From: Gigaspora margarita
Lineage: Eukaryota; Glomeromycota; Glomeromycetes; Diversisporales; Gigasporaceae
DNA length: 64,000 nt
Assembly: GCA_009809945.1 (NCBI GenBank)
Contig: WTPW01000506.1
Location: 62,001-126,000 of the forward strand
Reading direction: 5' to 3'
Shown: piece after piece, positions 12,267 through 23,568 of the stretch
How positions within the stretch are numbered: position 1 is the first letter of the stretch
Layout of the letters: the number at the start of each line of letters is the position of its first letter
Position numbers and translations under genes: made by a program
The notes under the pieces: model-generated
What the model was told of the DNA's origin: nothing
Databases searched by the model: none
What the model saw: only the letters and a program-made list of their open reading frames with translations

Positions 12267-12667
12267 TAGTGCAGGACAACTAAAGGTGAAAATTCTGAAA
12301 TTGTCACATTTTCAAAAATTTCATATTGAAATTTGATATCTTTGTGAATCCTTGCATTTTGATTGGCTAATAATTAATTTTTAAAAATATTTTAAAATTA
12401 ATTTAAAAATTAATTTTAAAATTAGCAATAGCAGAAGGCTAAACATGTGACTTGTCCCATTTTGGCCAAATTTTTATAGATCATGTAAAATACTATACTT
12501 TTAAACTCATTAATTGAAAAAATATACATTAATTTTTGAAAAGTTAAGGCTGCTAAGTTGTAGCAAATTAGCTAAATTACAAAATAGGGCCTATTTTTGT
12601 GATATTGTTTTTATATTGAATATTATTAGCTTTTAATGTTTGTAAAGTCTTTAGATGACCCGCACTG
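12267..12667. mobile_element. mariner-like MITE, 401 bp (copy 1 of a dispersed pair)
   Basis: TA flanks at 12265-12266 and 12668-12669. Ends TAGTGCAGGACAACTAAAG and, as reverse complement, CAGTGCGGGTCATCTAAAG. The body, including GAAATTTGATATCTTTGTGAA and a TTAATTTTAAAAATTAA core, closely matches the 403-bp element at 30020-30422 in the same orientation. It lies in the leader side of the gypsy fossil. Confidence 0.85.
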
Positions 12668-12905
12668 TACCTCCCTGAAACTATCAGCTACTTGATTAAG
12701 AAGTTGTTTAAGTTGCACAGAATCAATAGTTAATTTTACAATACATATAATATTCTTGTTTTGTCTCTCTTAGTCTTCTTTCTTCTTATTAACACAGGGT
12801 CCTTGTTAGGTGATTCACACAGAATTAGTACTGCAGCTCACACAGAGCTAATATCTTAATTCTAACATCAATTCTCATTGTGTATCTCACAGTCACCACC
12901 AATTG

Positions 12906-13384
12906 TTGGCCTGCAAAGTACCTCTTGGAAATCAAGGCTAACAGTGCAACTAATAACAGGAGTCACTTGAGCACAGAAACATGAACTACGCTATGGTATA
13001 TTATAGTTGTGAGTGTTTATAGATAAGTGAGAGTGTTTATTTATAATGTTGTTTGACAATTTGAAAGAGGGAATGATAGGTTATAGAATCGAAGTGAAAA
13101 TAAATGTCTTTTATTTATATTTATTAATAAAATGTTATAGCAAGCATGCCTACAAAGTGGAGCGGATATCACCCATATTATAATAAAATATTCTATATTA
13201 ACAAGAAATGGCATTTCTATCATTAATGTTCGATCAATCATTTATACCATTTCTTTGATTTCTGTAATTTCCTACATATCAGTTCGTTATGCTAGTTCTT
13301 CCCGATCCGACATAAACAGCTGATCTGACAGAAATTGCAGATCCGACAGTTTGGGCGCAGTTAACTCGTGACCTATAGATTGCA
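12906..13384. other. No gene recognised; possible old LTR remnant
   Basis: It lies just outside the leader of the gypsy fossil, where a 5' LTR would be expected, but no second copy was found in the window to confirm it. Open frames here lack family features. Confidence 0.3.
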
Positions 13385-13870
13385 GTTGTGGACATGAATT
13401 TGGACAGTCGTGGACATTTTAAGCAAAAAAATAAATTGAAATTACTTAAAATTTTATTATGATAACATGATTTAAAATTAAGTAAAAGAGATTTATCACT
13501 AAATTTTACATATAATTGTATATTTTTTAATAAGGAAAAACCTATTTGTAACAGCCTGTTACACACTTATTTGTAACAGCCCATTAAGGCACATTAATAT
13601 TAAAATCAGGTTTGGTTAAGGTTAGGGTCAAAATTAATACAGAATTGCGAGAGGATCATTTTTTGTTAGAAGTGCAATAGATGTTGTCTTAGTAAAATTT
13701 TGAGTTAGAATAAAGGCTGTTACAAATAAGCGTGTAACAGGCTGTTACAAATAACATTATCCTTTTAATAATATATACTTTATTATAAGATGTATGGACA
13801 CTATGGACACTATGGACATGGACATGAACAAGCCAAAAAAAGGTATGGACATAGTAAACACGACATCACT
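13385..13870. mobile_element. TGGACA-rich hAT-like relic (relative at 48858-49136)
   Basis: Shares with 48858-49136 an order of motifs: TTTGGACA repeats at the left, AAAATTACTTAAATTTTATTA-like core, ATATTTTTTA, then GGACA repeats with AAGCCAAAAAAGG at the right. Its own outer duplication could not be found. A younger MITE (13534-13762) splits it. Confidence 0.55.
13534..13762. mobile_element. MITE, 229 bp, 9-bp TSD TTTTAATAA
   Basis: Duplication TTTTAATAA at 13525-13533 and 13763-13771. Inverted termini share TATTTGTAACAGCCTGTTAC, and TTATTTGTAACAGCC recurs just inside each end. Mutator-like by duplication length. Inserted into the TGGACA-rich relic. Confidence 0.85.
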
Positions 13871-14008
13871 GGGTACCTCGACAGGGGTAACAACGGACAG
13901 AATTCTCACGTGATCGAAATGATCACTTGTTGTCGTAAAAATAGACAGTCCTCCGCTTTGCTCTGGACAATCAGTTAAATTTATAAAAAAAATTATTTTA
14001 GTTACATC

Positions 14009-15156
14009 TTAAATCAATCGATTCAAAATGTCTTCTCCTTGGACAATAACTCGAGTTTCAGAAAAAAAAGCCTAGGAAAAAAGTATGACATATGATATTA
14101 CTATTGAATTAAAACATGTAAACATCGCTGGCTATACATACCTTAGCATAAGAGTCAATATGAAATTTAAATGGTTTCATTCCAAAATTCGCTTTCACAC
14201 ATTCACCACGTGTTCTCATTCCAACAATAGGAAATAAATCTTCATTTAGAGCAACTTCAAACGCAATGCCTGGAATTATTCAAAATTTAAAGAATTTTTT
14301 AGCCTTTTTATATTGATAAGACTATAAAATCGTATACTCATCTAACAAAATACACAATTACCTAAGTTAGTTCCATTTTTTGTGTAGAAAACATGGCCAT
14401 CTACAAAATTTACACAACAACCAATAGTGTCTCCTGTACTATATAAAGGCCCATACACTTGGCCATAATTGCTATAGATATTTCCATCAAATATTTGTCC
14501 ATCATCGCCATGATATCCCATTGTTCCAGAACCCCATCCTGTGGTAAGAAGAATAAAAAAAAAGAATTATATGAATCTCCGTTAAATAAGTAATATTATA
14601 TTATTCACATACAATTTGCAATAATCAGTTAACCTGGCAAAATATTAAGGTTGTCTAAATTATTAGCAAATCCAATTCCAATATAACTAATGATTGAAAT
14701 TATTTAAATAAATAAAGAGCAAATAAATAAAATAACGTAATATAAATAGTAAATCTTAAACATACCCATGTTCGCCTTTATCCATAATATCAACTTCAAA
14801 ATAATATAGCAAAACTTCAGTCGAAACAGCGAAGTCAGTAGAAATTGATTCTGCTTGAGTGTCATCAACACCAGGTCCTTTGTTAAACATGGCCATTAAA
14901 TCATTTAAAAGAAGATACAAATAAAATCAAAATAAGATCCGTAAAATCGCTAATAATTACCTATGTAATTAACCATTAATTTATCATCCATACACTTAAC
15001 ATACTTTGGCGAATATTCTTTGAAGCATGTTGGTAGACATAATGGACAATTTGAATTTTGAAGTTTATCTACAAATGTATCTTTAAGGTAGCTTGGAATA
15101 AAAGGTTCATCTATGCTCACCATGTTAGGCATGATTGAATGCAATATATAATTCAT
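14009..15156 (-). CDS. SPRY-domain protein (RanBP9/10-like), 242 aa, six exons
   Basis: Predicted intracellular adaptor: SPRY (B30.2-like) domains bind peptide partners in Ran-binding protein 9/10 and related ubiquitin-ligase subunits. Exons on the minus strand: 15156-14961, 14877-14766, 14686-14634, 14538-14362, 14269-14142, 14071-14009; every junction is GT-AG and keeps the frame. The domain fills residues about 65-220: LLYYFEVDIMDKGEHGYIG, then GWGSGTMGYHGDDG, YGPLYSTGDTIGCCVNF, VFYTKNGTNLG and LFPIVGMRTRGECVKANFG, all family signatures. The C-terminus ends about 20 residues after the domain; no LisH-CTLH part follows, so it is shorter than RanBP9. The start is the first Met of the open exon; a later Met is possible. 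It begins 29 bases after the stop of the BTB-BACK gene on the same strand, so the two may have arisen as one cluster or, less likely, be one transcript. No premature stops. Confidence 0.85.
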
Positions 15157-15185
15157 TCTCGTTATATACTATCACAGTGAATTTA

Positions 15186-16313
15186 TTAAAATAAACTTGT
15201 AATACCACTTGATTTCATAACCGGAGTATACAAAGTCGTAATTGAAGCATTGCTTATGCCTGAAGTTGTATCCGAAGTATTACTTATGATTGAAGATGTA
15301 GTAAAAATATTGTTTTCACTTGAAGTTTCAGTATTTCTTGGAGGTAGTACAGTATTTGATATTACGCGAGGAGGTAAAATAGTCGAAGCAATAGCCCTAT
15401 TTGGTGCCACTAACTTGGCCATGATATCTTTCCACAGAGGAGGTTCAAAAATTTGTTGATATGGATATAATTTATCAATAACGTCTTCGCCGGAAATTTG
15501 AAAGTATCGAATATGGGGTAGGCAATTTTTAAGTGTGGCTTTTAAAGTTGAAAATTTTGCGTTAGACCATTGTGCAGGATCAAAATCTAGATCGGAGTTT
15601 TGAGCAATTCCCCAACGAATGACTTGATCCCAAATTTTTCCTTCACTAATTTGTAAGTCGTCAAGTTTCAAAAGGGAAACAAGTGCCTTTTCTGAAATAT
15701 TCTCAAAATCTTTAGAATCAAAAACTATATTTGGATGTTTAGCAACAATATTATTACAAAATTCCTGCAATGTTTTAAAATCATCACTTTCAAAACATAT
15801 TTTATAAACTTTAGCAAAATTAAGACGTATCCACGATGCATGATTCTTAACCAATTGTGTTTGCACAGTATTAACCAATTCTTCGAGACCAAATTCATTA
15901 GCAGCAGTTAAAAGGTCAAGGATTGTAGACGAATCGACGTTGTTGAATAGAATCATACCACCATAAATATATCTATATAATTTAAAAAAAAAAGTTTAAA
16001 CTCTTATTTAACAAGTACAAGTTTAAAAAAAATAATAATAATTTAATATTTTTATAATTTACTTAATAATGATTTCAAAAATATTAGTAGAAATATGTGG
16101 TTTACTGATTTTTTTAATATTTTTTTCATCATAACTTGACTTAATTAACTCCTCACGGAGATAAAAACATCGATAATTCAAAATGATTGAATGCGCCTTA
16201 AAGATTTGACGGTTTGGTATTTGACCAACTTCAATTATTACGTTATAATCTTCCCCATTTTCAAGAAGATTAGTTAAATCGTTAGAAAGTTTTTTGAAAA
16301 ATTCTATAGCCAT
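15186..16313 (-). CDS. BTB-BACK domain protein, 345 aa, two exons
   Basis: Likely a substrate adaptor for cullin-3 ubiquitin ligase or a signalling scaffold; such genes are strongly expanded in Rhizophagus. Exon 1 is 16313-16063 and exon 2 is 15972-15186, joined by a GTAAAT...ATAG intron that restores IIIKYIYGG in frame. The BTB/POZ fold covers residues about 14-120 (DYNVIIEVG, FKAHSIIL, YIYGG, LLTAANEFGLEEL). The BACK region follows to about 250 (FCNNIVAKHP, IWDQVIRWGIAQN, LPHIRYFQIS). The usual C-terminal TLDc domain of this fungal class is absent; instead there is a Ser/Thr-rich tail of about 70 residues with a repeated SNT/LPPR pattern. The start was chosen at MAIEFFKKLS because family members begin this way; an upstream in-frame Met (16421) is less likely. 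No breaks are seen, so it may be functional. Confidence 0.85.
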
Positions 16314-17024
16314 TTTATGCAACAAAGAGAAAAGTAGATAGTATGTCCGGTTTAGAAAATCATTCCAATTCTGATTAAATTGGACCATTAAATCTTGGTC
16401 TCGTGATCCAGATCGAATCAATTTTTTAACCGTAGCACTGATTTATACGTAGTCGGTGGCAAACGCAATTTTTGTTGAAATTTCCTTTTTTGAATTATAC
16501 CACGATTGTTACGGACAACTACTCCGACACAGGAACGATGATTTTATGCAAATCGCGTAAAACCGCATAATGCAATTGATAATGCATTGTAGTGCATAAA
16601 GTATGTTGTTATTAAGTAATTTTCGCATAATTGCTCTTTAAGTGCAATTCCGAATAAAAATCAATCAACGCAAATTACGAGCAAGGTCGAGAAAAAATTT
16701 TGAGGAAGTTCCGAAGTATTTAATGGTGGATTCCGTCCTAAAACTCCGTATCTTATGGCACAAAACATTAACAGCAAATTAGCTAATAATCGATTATGAT
16801 CTGGTGCAACGTAACACGATCAGGAAGGTTCAAAATAAACGTTCAAAAATCGCTTATTACTCAAATTTGCATAAAAACCACCTGCGCATTAATAAAAAGT
16901 ATTACTGAACGATTTGCTATTAGACCTCTAATCCTTAAACCTAGCATAGACCCTAACCCTAATATAAATAAACTTTAAAAAATTTTCGATGATCACGTGA
17001 CTGCGTTTTTCATGCGATACCAGG
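16314..17024. other. Upstream region of the BTB gene; no gene
   Basis: No conserved coding region. At about 16535-16600, AACGATGATTTTATGCAAAT resembles the end of the element at 19193 (GGACGATGATTTTCTGC), so a relic of that family may lie in the promoter-side sequence. No core promoter motif could be assigned with confidence. Confidence 0.4.
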
Positions 17025-17507
17025 GCAGGGACTACTGTTGTTAAGCGAAACTATTTTTGGTAAATGGCGAAAATCGAAACTAAACCTAGCGAAAGTCAAA
17101 ACTGGCGAAACTCTGGCGAAACGTCGAAACTCTAGCGAAACGGCGAAACTATGGCGAAACCCCGGTAAAGCTAAAACCCCTGGGGAAAGTCAAACACAGC
17201 GAAAATCAAATCCTCTAAGACTTTGGAATGGCTGAGTCATGTTGGTAAATCAAACTATTTTACGCATGGCTATTAAGCATAGCATGTAACTTATAAAAAA
17301 TAATAAACAAAACGATAGCCTTTCGGTTGTATTTGAGTACTATTAAAAGAAAACTAGAGTTCAGGCTTTTGAACTTATAACAAATCAATTCAGCCTTGAA
17401 AATTCAAAGTCTGAAATACTGTTTTCTTTTAGTAGCGCTTATCTATGCATTAATATTATTTGTATAAAATAAACTAATCTTAATATTTAAACCCTCCAGT
17501 AAAATTT

Positions 17508-17603
17508 TAGGGTTAGTGTGGGCTGGAATTATGTTGATGCCAGCCGGATTTTTTACACTAAACACCGGCCGGCATTAACATAATTCGGCCCGCACTAACC
17601 CTA
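17508..17603. repeat. Short palindromic element, 96 bp
   Basis: TAGGGTTAGTGTGGGCTGG at the left pairs with the reverse complement of the right end, TAGGGTTAGTGCGGGCC, and GAATTATGTT pairs with AACATAATTC. It would form a nearly complete hairpin. It abuts the next nested MITE inside the hAT element. Confidence 0.7.
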
Positions 17604-17610
17604 GATTCTA

Positions 17611-17874
17611 GGAACTGTCCTAGAGTTACCAACCTAAAAAAATTTCGCTAAAGAAATTTCGCTGCTAGATTAGAGTTAGGTTTTGCTATTATTTAGGTTA
17701 AGAAGAGTCTTCTAATGCCAAATTTTGCTAGGAAACCTTTTTGTTAATGCGTAAAAGGTGGGCTCATAGGTAAAATGTTAAGTTATGAACGATTTTTTGC
17801 GTTTCATCTACTTAGCCTGATCTTGAAATCTGATTAGCCAGCGATTTTTTTTAGGTTGGTAATGCTAGGACAGT
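17611..17874. mobile_element. MITE, 264 bp, 9-bp TSD TAGATTCTA
   Basis: Perfect duplication TAGATTCTA at 17602-17610 and 17875-17883. Termini share ACTGTCCTAG followed by TTACCAACCT. It lies inside the 1.26-kb hAT element, so it is younger. Mutator-like by duplication length. Confidence 0.85.
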
Positions 17875-18302
17875 TAGATTCTAAGGGGGTCATTTTGACC
17901 CAGGTCAAAATAAATTTATTGTTATATTATTAAGATTTTTCTCTTTGATTAAATACTATACATAACTAACTCGTTAACATTATTAATATCAGCAATTATT
18001 TTCCAATGCTCTATAACTTATAATAGATCAAATATAGTAAAATTTAGATTACTGATCAAAAAGCATCATATATGACAGTATGATTATGCACGTATATATG
18101 ATTATTTTCTATTCTTGCCTCTTTTACTCATCCTTTACTAATTTCATTACCTTTCTAGTTTCGCCTCCTTTTAGTAGTTTCACCAGTTTCGTCAGTTTCG
18201 CCATTTCGCCATTTTAATTTTTTTTTGACGAAAGTCGAAATTAGTTTCGACTTTCGCCTGTGACGAAACCTCTAGGTTTCGCCTAACAACACTAGCAGGG
18301 AC

Positions 18303-18734
18303 TCTATAAAATTGTTTTTAAAATGGCAAAAATGTTTGGATAATGGCCTAAATTTTGTTATTTATTACGGTATCAAATTTATTATTAATCATGTTGATCA
18401 AAATATGGCTACCTTATTGATTATAAGCGAAGCTCTTCTAAAAATAAATTTACTATACAAGTTGTCATTTAATCTATACTACCAATTAAATAATTACTAT
18501 TCTTTATTTATCACTACAACTTAACCTAAATCATATCTATAATCGCATACTTAACAATTCAACCTTTAAATTAATTCACAAGATAGAAATAAGATAAAAT
18601 AAAGTTAAAATTAAAACTTAAGTTTAACTTCATAAATATCTTTTTAATTGGTCATTTTGATATTTATAATTACTGAAAATTTTTAAATCTTAACAAGTTC
18701 TCCGAGTTTTTGAATATTCAATTATTTTACACAA
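18303..18734. other. No gene recognised
   Basis: AT-rich sequence with a 70-codon open frame of low-complexity character. No terminal repeats or structured motifs were identified. Confidence 0.4.
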
Positions 18735-18744
18735 TAATATTAAA

Positions 18745-18910
18745 GGAAATTCTATTTCACCTGGGTTAAAGTCACCGATATATTATCGCCACTAACTTGT
18801 AAATATTATATAGATTGGTTAGTTAGTGGTTAGTGTAGACGAATTTTAATGATATTATATGGATTTATAATAAAAATTAAATATCGAGTGACTTTAACCT
18901 AGAATTTCCC
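18745..18910. mobile_element. MITE, 166 bp, 10-bp TSD TAATATTAAA
   Basis: Duplication TAATATTAAA at 18735-18744 and 18911-18920. Ends GGAAATTCTA and, as reverse complement, GGGAAATTCTA, both followed by GGTTAAAGTCAC. No coding content. Confidence 0.85.
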
Positions 18911-19192
18911 TAATATTAAATTTTTTTATATGAGTTACATAAAATACGCAAATCTGATTGGCTGTTAAAAATAGTTAGCCAATTAAATTATCGTGTAACT
19001 TCACATGCATAAAAAAGAATGATATTGCGATATCAAGTAAAAATTGATTTATTGTTTTCTAATCTTTTTGAATTTTCTAGGGTCTTTGTACTGGGGAGAG
19101 TAAATCTACGGACACCTGCCAGTTCACATGATTTTGTACCTACCTTAGACCTGTTGCTCAGAGGATCTACGAACAGTTCTTAGGGACAGTAG

Positions 19193-19591
19193 CAAGGACG
19201 ATGATTTTCTGCAAAATGCAGAATGCCGCAGAATTCACGGATTGAAGAGTATTTTGCAGAAATCAGATTTTATCGCAGAAAGACGCGGAATTTAGACTAG
19301 AATTTGATTAGGACCAATCAATTTGCTTATTTATTTGTAAGTTTTAACGGAAATCTTTGGAAGGATAGATAATCAGTTAACACAATTCACGATTGTGGTT
19401 TGTCGGGAAGCTTCAGTACATTAATAATTGAGTTTTTTTGCGCAGAAATAGAAAATTTTTTGTGCAGAAATTCACAGAATTTGTAATTTTTTTGTGCATA
19501 AATATAAATTTTATTATTGCAGAATTATTGCAGAAATTAGGAGTAAATAACCGCAGAATTTGGGTTTGGTTGCCGCAGAAAATCATCGTCC
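19193..19591. mobile_element. hAT-like element, about 399 bp, GCAGAA-rich
   Basis: Ends GGACGATGATTTTCTGC and the exact complement GCAGAAAATCATCGTCC. The flanks GACAGTAG (19185-19192) and GACAGTGT (19592-19599) agree at 6 of 8 positions, a decayed hAT-type duplication. The interior is dense in GCAGAA motifs near both ends. A related GCAGAATTTGCGG cluster occurs at about 60690-60780. Confidence 0.7.
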
Positions 19592-19605
19592 GACAGTGTT
19601 TGATC

Positions 19606-19842
19606 CAGTGTCTTAAATTGGGTTGCGGAGCTTGCGGACCGCAACTGATTTATAAGCTTCCGCAACTAAAATCTGAAATGCATGTGCGGTTCCGCAAATA
19701 AAATTTTTGAAATTGCATATAGGTATGTTCGAATTTGCATATAGAAATGTTTATATGCGCAACTAAATTCATATATCCGTAAGTAGATTTGTTATTTAGT
19801 TGCGGGTCCGCAACTAAATTAAAAATTGAATTTCAGACACTG
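19606..19842. mobile_element. hAT-type MITE, 237 bp, 8-bp TSD GTTTGATC
   Basis: Perfect duplication GTTTGATC at 19598-19605 and 19843-19850. Ends CAGTGTCTTAAATTG and, as reverse complement, CAGTGTCTGAAATTC. Subterminal GCGGACCGCAACT / AGTTGCGGGTCCGC motifs are inverted. It lies only 14 bases from the previous element. Confidence 0.9.
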
Positions 19843-20685
19843 GTTTGATCACGTGATCTTCAAGGCAGTGTTCGATCGCGTGATCTTATGGACAATGCTT
19901 TATAAATTGTGCATACGTTTTTGTATACATTTGTAAAAAAATTGTTTTTTATTAACATTATCAACACTGGCAAGAACACAAATATTTCTCTGCATTTCCA
20001 AAAATGGTTCTTTAAAGAAATAGTTTTAGTTAATCACAAGTTTTTGCAAGTTCTTGCAAGGTTTTGCTATATTTATATTTTTGTTTAATACTTTTTGTTT
20101 TTGATTTTTTTTTTTAAATTTTTTCTAATTTATTTTATTATAGCACTTTGTGAGAACATAACTTTTACTTTCTGGTACTTTGCAAAAAAACCAACCCAGA
20201 CTTTTTCAGCATTTTGTGAACATTAACCTGGCTTTTAGCAATTTCGGAATTTTTAGAAAAATAGAGTTGGGGCTTCCTTTATTTTTTTTATTCAGTTTGC
20301 TTACATTTTTTGTTTTTTTATTTGTTTTTTTTTATTTATTTTTTAATTTTTATTTTATATTCCTGACTTCTTTGGCACTTTGCAAGAAAACAACCTAATT
20401 TTTCTGCCATTTTACAAGAACACCAACTCTAATTTCTCTGCACTTTGTACTTTTTCATAAATTTGCAAGAATACTAACACTTCTGAAAAATGGGGTTTTT
20501 CTTTTTTTTTTACTTCTTTACTATTTTTAGAAAGTATTTAAAAAAAAAGAGTGAAATGATAATAATAGCTAAAACAAAAGAAATAGCCAAAGCAAAACAA
20601 TAGTTAAAACAAAAAAGCAAAATAATAGCTAACTGCAGAGTGAGCAAAAATAAATGTATATAGCTAGTTTTTTATGGAATTACCT

Positions 20686-20992
20686 CATGTGTCTAAAAAT
20701 AAACTACCTTTTTTGGCCAAAAAAATTACATAAAAAAATCTGAAGTAGCTTATTTTCAAAATATTGAGTTTTTTAATAAAATTATAAAATATACTAATAA
20801 AAAGTTGTCCAAATGACAACAAATTTTAAGTATATTTTAATATTTTGAACAAGTTTACTTAATGGTACTTTTGAGGTTTACTTAGTAAAATTTAAGCTTT
20901 TATATGTAGCAACTGCTAATAAGAGTTTTTAAAATTTTTAAAAAAAATTAGAGGAGTAGCTTATTTTGGGTAGTAGCTTATTTTCAGACATA
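20686..20992. mobile_element. Probable mariner-like MITE, about 300 bp
   Basis: ATGTGTCTAAAAATAAACTAC at the left is mirrored by GTAGCTTATTTTCAGACATAT at the right. TA-rich flanks and TACTGTATATG-like ends recall the element at 51062-51329. It has no counterpart in the right arm of the composite, so it inserted after the arms formed. Confidence 0.55.
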
Positions 20993-21599
20993 TACAGTAT
21001 ATGCAATAAAGTGTGAAAGTATTTTTTTCATTTTTATTTTCATTTTTTCAATTTTTTTTGGTTTTATTATTTTTTGCTATTTTTTTTTTCTTTTTTTTGT
21101 ATAATAATATATATTAAAATATGTAATAATAAATAAAAATGTGTATTTAATTTAAAATAAAATTATAATAATAAATAAAAAAATCTAAAAGTTTATATTA
21201 AATTGTGAAATATTGTGAAAACCTATGATAATATTAAAAATTTGCAAAAGTATAATTATGTGAATATATATATTATTTATTTATTTTTTAAAAAAATATT
21301 GAAATTCTATTGCGATAATATGCAAAATATTATTTTCTGTGACTCTGAAAGAGAATAATTAGATACAGAGTTGCATTTTTTTATTTGAATATTTTGTAAT
21401 ATTTTGAAATATATTTTGAAATATTTCAAAATTTATTTTGAATATTTTAAAAAAATTCTTTCGAATAATTGCATATCTTTCAAAAGATTTTGTGTTGATC
21501 ACAATTCTTTTGAAAGATTTTGGCATGCAATTTCTTCAAAAGATTTCATATATTTATTTTGCTAATGTTAGTTAACAAATTGGTTAAACAGTTTTTCTT

Positions 21600-22690
21600 A
21601 GTAAGTATAATTATATGGTTTTATTAGTGAACTCACATTGAGTAGTATATAATTGTTCCTGACCAAATACAGGCATATGTAAGTTAAGTGCTACTCAATC
21701 CAGTATTAAATCTTAAAGGTCGAAGAATATGCAAACTATAATATAAACTAGAGCAGCTGATCTTGAATGGAAATTAAGATATACAAAATAAGAATATAAT
21801 TCTTGGTAAATATACTATAGAATCTGTTGTAGAGTTTCTGACAACTACTAATTTTTGTTCTATATCTAAAACAATTACTTTGCTATTTTGATATAAACTA
21901 TTATATAATGAGAGATTCCACATTATAGTCACAACGCAACCCTTTTTAAAGATGAAACAGTATTTAGATATTTCTAATGTGTTAAATGAATTTAATAATT
22001 CTATATTTACTATATTTCTTTAAGCGTGATTTGTGCTTGTAATATTATCATTAGCTAAACTATTTGTACTATACAGATTAATTGCATCTCCTTTTAATTT
22101 ATACAAGACAACTTAGTTTATAGATTCCACTTCTGAATTTAATAGACAAAGAATTGCACATTTCTAGCATTTACTTGGGTTGTTTAGTATAATTTTAGAA
22201 AAGGTAAAATTGATTATGTTACTTATGTCATATATTGTTTTAATAATAGTAGAGATCCATTTTTACCACCAATACTATCACCTATATCATCTATCATTTG
22301 AGAGTATTCTGAATTATGTACATCATGAACAGGTTGTCAAAGCTTAGATATTCCCAAATCAGAGATGATTTGATCGATTTTAATATTATTGCTATTTGTT
22401 CAGAATGTTGAATATCAGGTGCAACTTTGATAAAAATCACCTATTTCTATAAAGATTTTTTCACAAATGGTAGATCATTGTTGCAAAGTTCTTGAAGAAA
22501 GAAATCAACTGCTTTAATATTACCTTTTTTAGCTATTAACAATTCATCCCAAACAATAATTAATGATTTTTAAATTAGTTTAGCACAATTACTACTTACG
22601 TTAATCTGATATTTATATTCTTCACCATTATTTTCTACTACATCATTGAATTTATAGTACCAAAATCTTTTAAAAGAAATTGTATGCTAA
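21600..22690 (-). pseudogene. PIF1-like (Helitron-type) helicase relic
   Basis: Minus-strand translation shows helicase landmarks in order. First LIIVWDELLIAKKGNIKAVD, equivalent to the Walker B DE box of PIF1 helicases, then FFLQELCNNDLPF; later APDIQHSEQIA; and near the C-terminus VYLPRI followed by a degraded PFKF...GQLYVALSR-like tail (about 21620-21800). No Walker A motif, Rep/HUH nuclease or OTU region was seen. There are several stops and frame changes. The family match is by motif order only. It lies exactly between the inner inverted repeats of the surrounding composite. Confidence 0.7.
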
Positions 22691-23568
22691 AATCTTTCAA
22701 AAAAATTGTGATCGATATAAAATTTTTTGAAAAAATCAAAATCTTTCGAAAGATTTTGGTATGTATATCTTTAAAGATTTCAAAATAAATTTTGAAATAT
22801 TGCGAAATAGGTCAAGAAAAATGCAATTATCTAATTAATTATTCCACTTTGGGGATGCAGGAGGTAATATTTTATATATTAGGGAAGTGACAAAAATCAG
22901 ATGATTTTCTAGAGGGAGGGGGGTAAAAAAAGTTGAAATTATATATAGGAACCAGACCAAATCTATATTAAGAAGGAGGGAGGGGGAGTAGGCCTCTGAT
23001 AAAAAATAATCAGGTAATTAAAGACATAGCCCTTATCATGTAAATCTGTAACGGTTTGCAAATTTTCACAATATTTCACAAAAGTTTAAAAATTTTTAAA
23101 ATTTTTGCAATTTATTATAAAATTTTATATTTTTTTATTTATTTCATTTTTAAATTAAATATATATTTTTAATTAATATTTTATTATATATTATATTTTA
23201 ATTATTATACATTTTTACAGTATTATTTTACATTATTACATATCTGATATTATTTTAACTACTTTCACACTTCTTTACACTAATTCTATTACTATTGTAG
23301 AAGAAAAAAAATAAAAACTAGTGCCTATATACTTATTTTTGCATACTTTACAATTAGCTATTATCTTTGCTTCTTTGTTTAACTATTGTATTAGCTTTGC
23401 TATTTCTTTTAGAGAAATTATAGGCATCTCCCACGAGAAATGTATCTCCTAGTAGATATATCTCCCGTCTGGCATACCAATACTGGATCAGGAGTCAGTT
23501 CACCCCACTAGTGAACACATAATAGATAAGTACAAAAGTACTATTTCCTTTTCTGTATCTATTTTTTT

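Larger units (their letters stand above)
2290..12905 (-). mobile_element. Ty3/gypsy LTR retrotransposon fossil, broken, with many nested insertions
   Basis: Fossil on the minus strand, so its 5' side is at high coordinates. Parts seen: a possible primer-binding region near 12885-12905; a Gag region at about 11690-12250; a CCHC zinc knuckle (CX2CX4HX4C) at about 6515-6575; a reverse transcriptase region with a YLDD box near 4150-4175; and RNase H pieces between about 2910 and 3490. A chromodomain-side tail may survive at about 2290-2412. No integrase was recognised and no matching LTR pair was found. It is broken by many changes (well over ten) and by insertions of a piggyBac element, a retroposon, at least five MITEs and possibly one more repeat, so it is old relative to everything inside it. 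It has no plausible activity. Confidence 0.8.
17033..18294. mobile_element. hAT-type non-autonomous element, 1262 bp, 8-bp TSD GCAGGGAC
   Basis: Perfect duplication GCAGGGAC at 17025-17032 and 18295-18302. Termini TACTGTTGTTAAGCGAAAC and, as reverse complement, TAGTGTTGTTAGGCGAAAC. Both subterminal regions carry clusters of GGCGAAAC / GTTTCGCC motifs (about 17044-17170 and 18155-18285), like the repeated transposase-binding sites of hAT elements. No transposase is encoded. Two smaller elements sit inside (17508-17603 and 17611-17874). Confidence 0.9.

Noticed and set aside
12905-13290. Confident 5' LTR of the gypsy fossil
   Set aside because: No second copy was found in the window, so an LTR cannot be shown.
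13041-13566. Two minus-strand open frames as possible small genes
   Set aside because: Composition without family features; the second runs into the TGGACA-rich relic and its nested MITE.
17033-18294. CRISPR-like array suggested by regular GGCGAAAC motifs
   Set aside because: The motif is only 8 bases, spacing is irregular, orientation is inverted at the two ends, and it lies within a bounded hAT element of a eukaryote.
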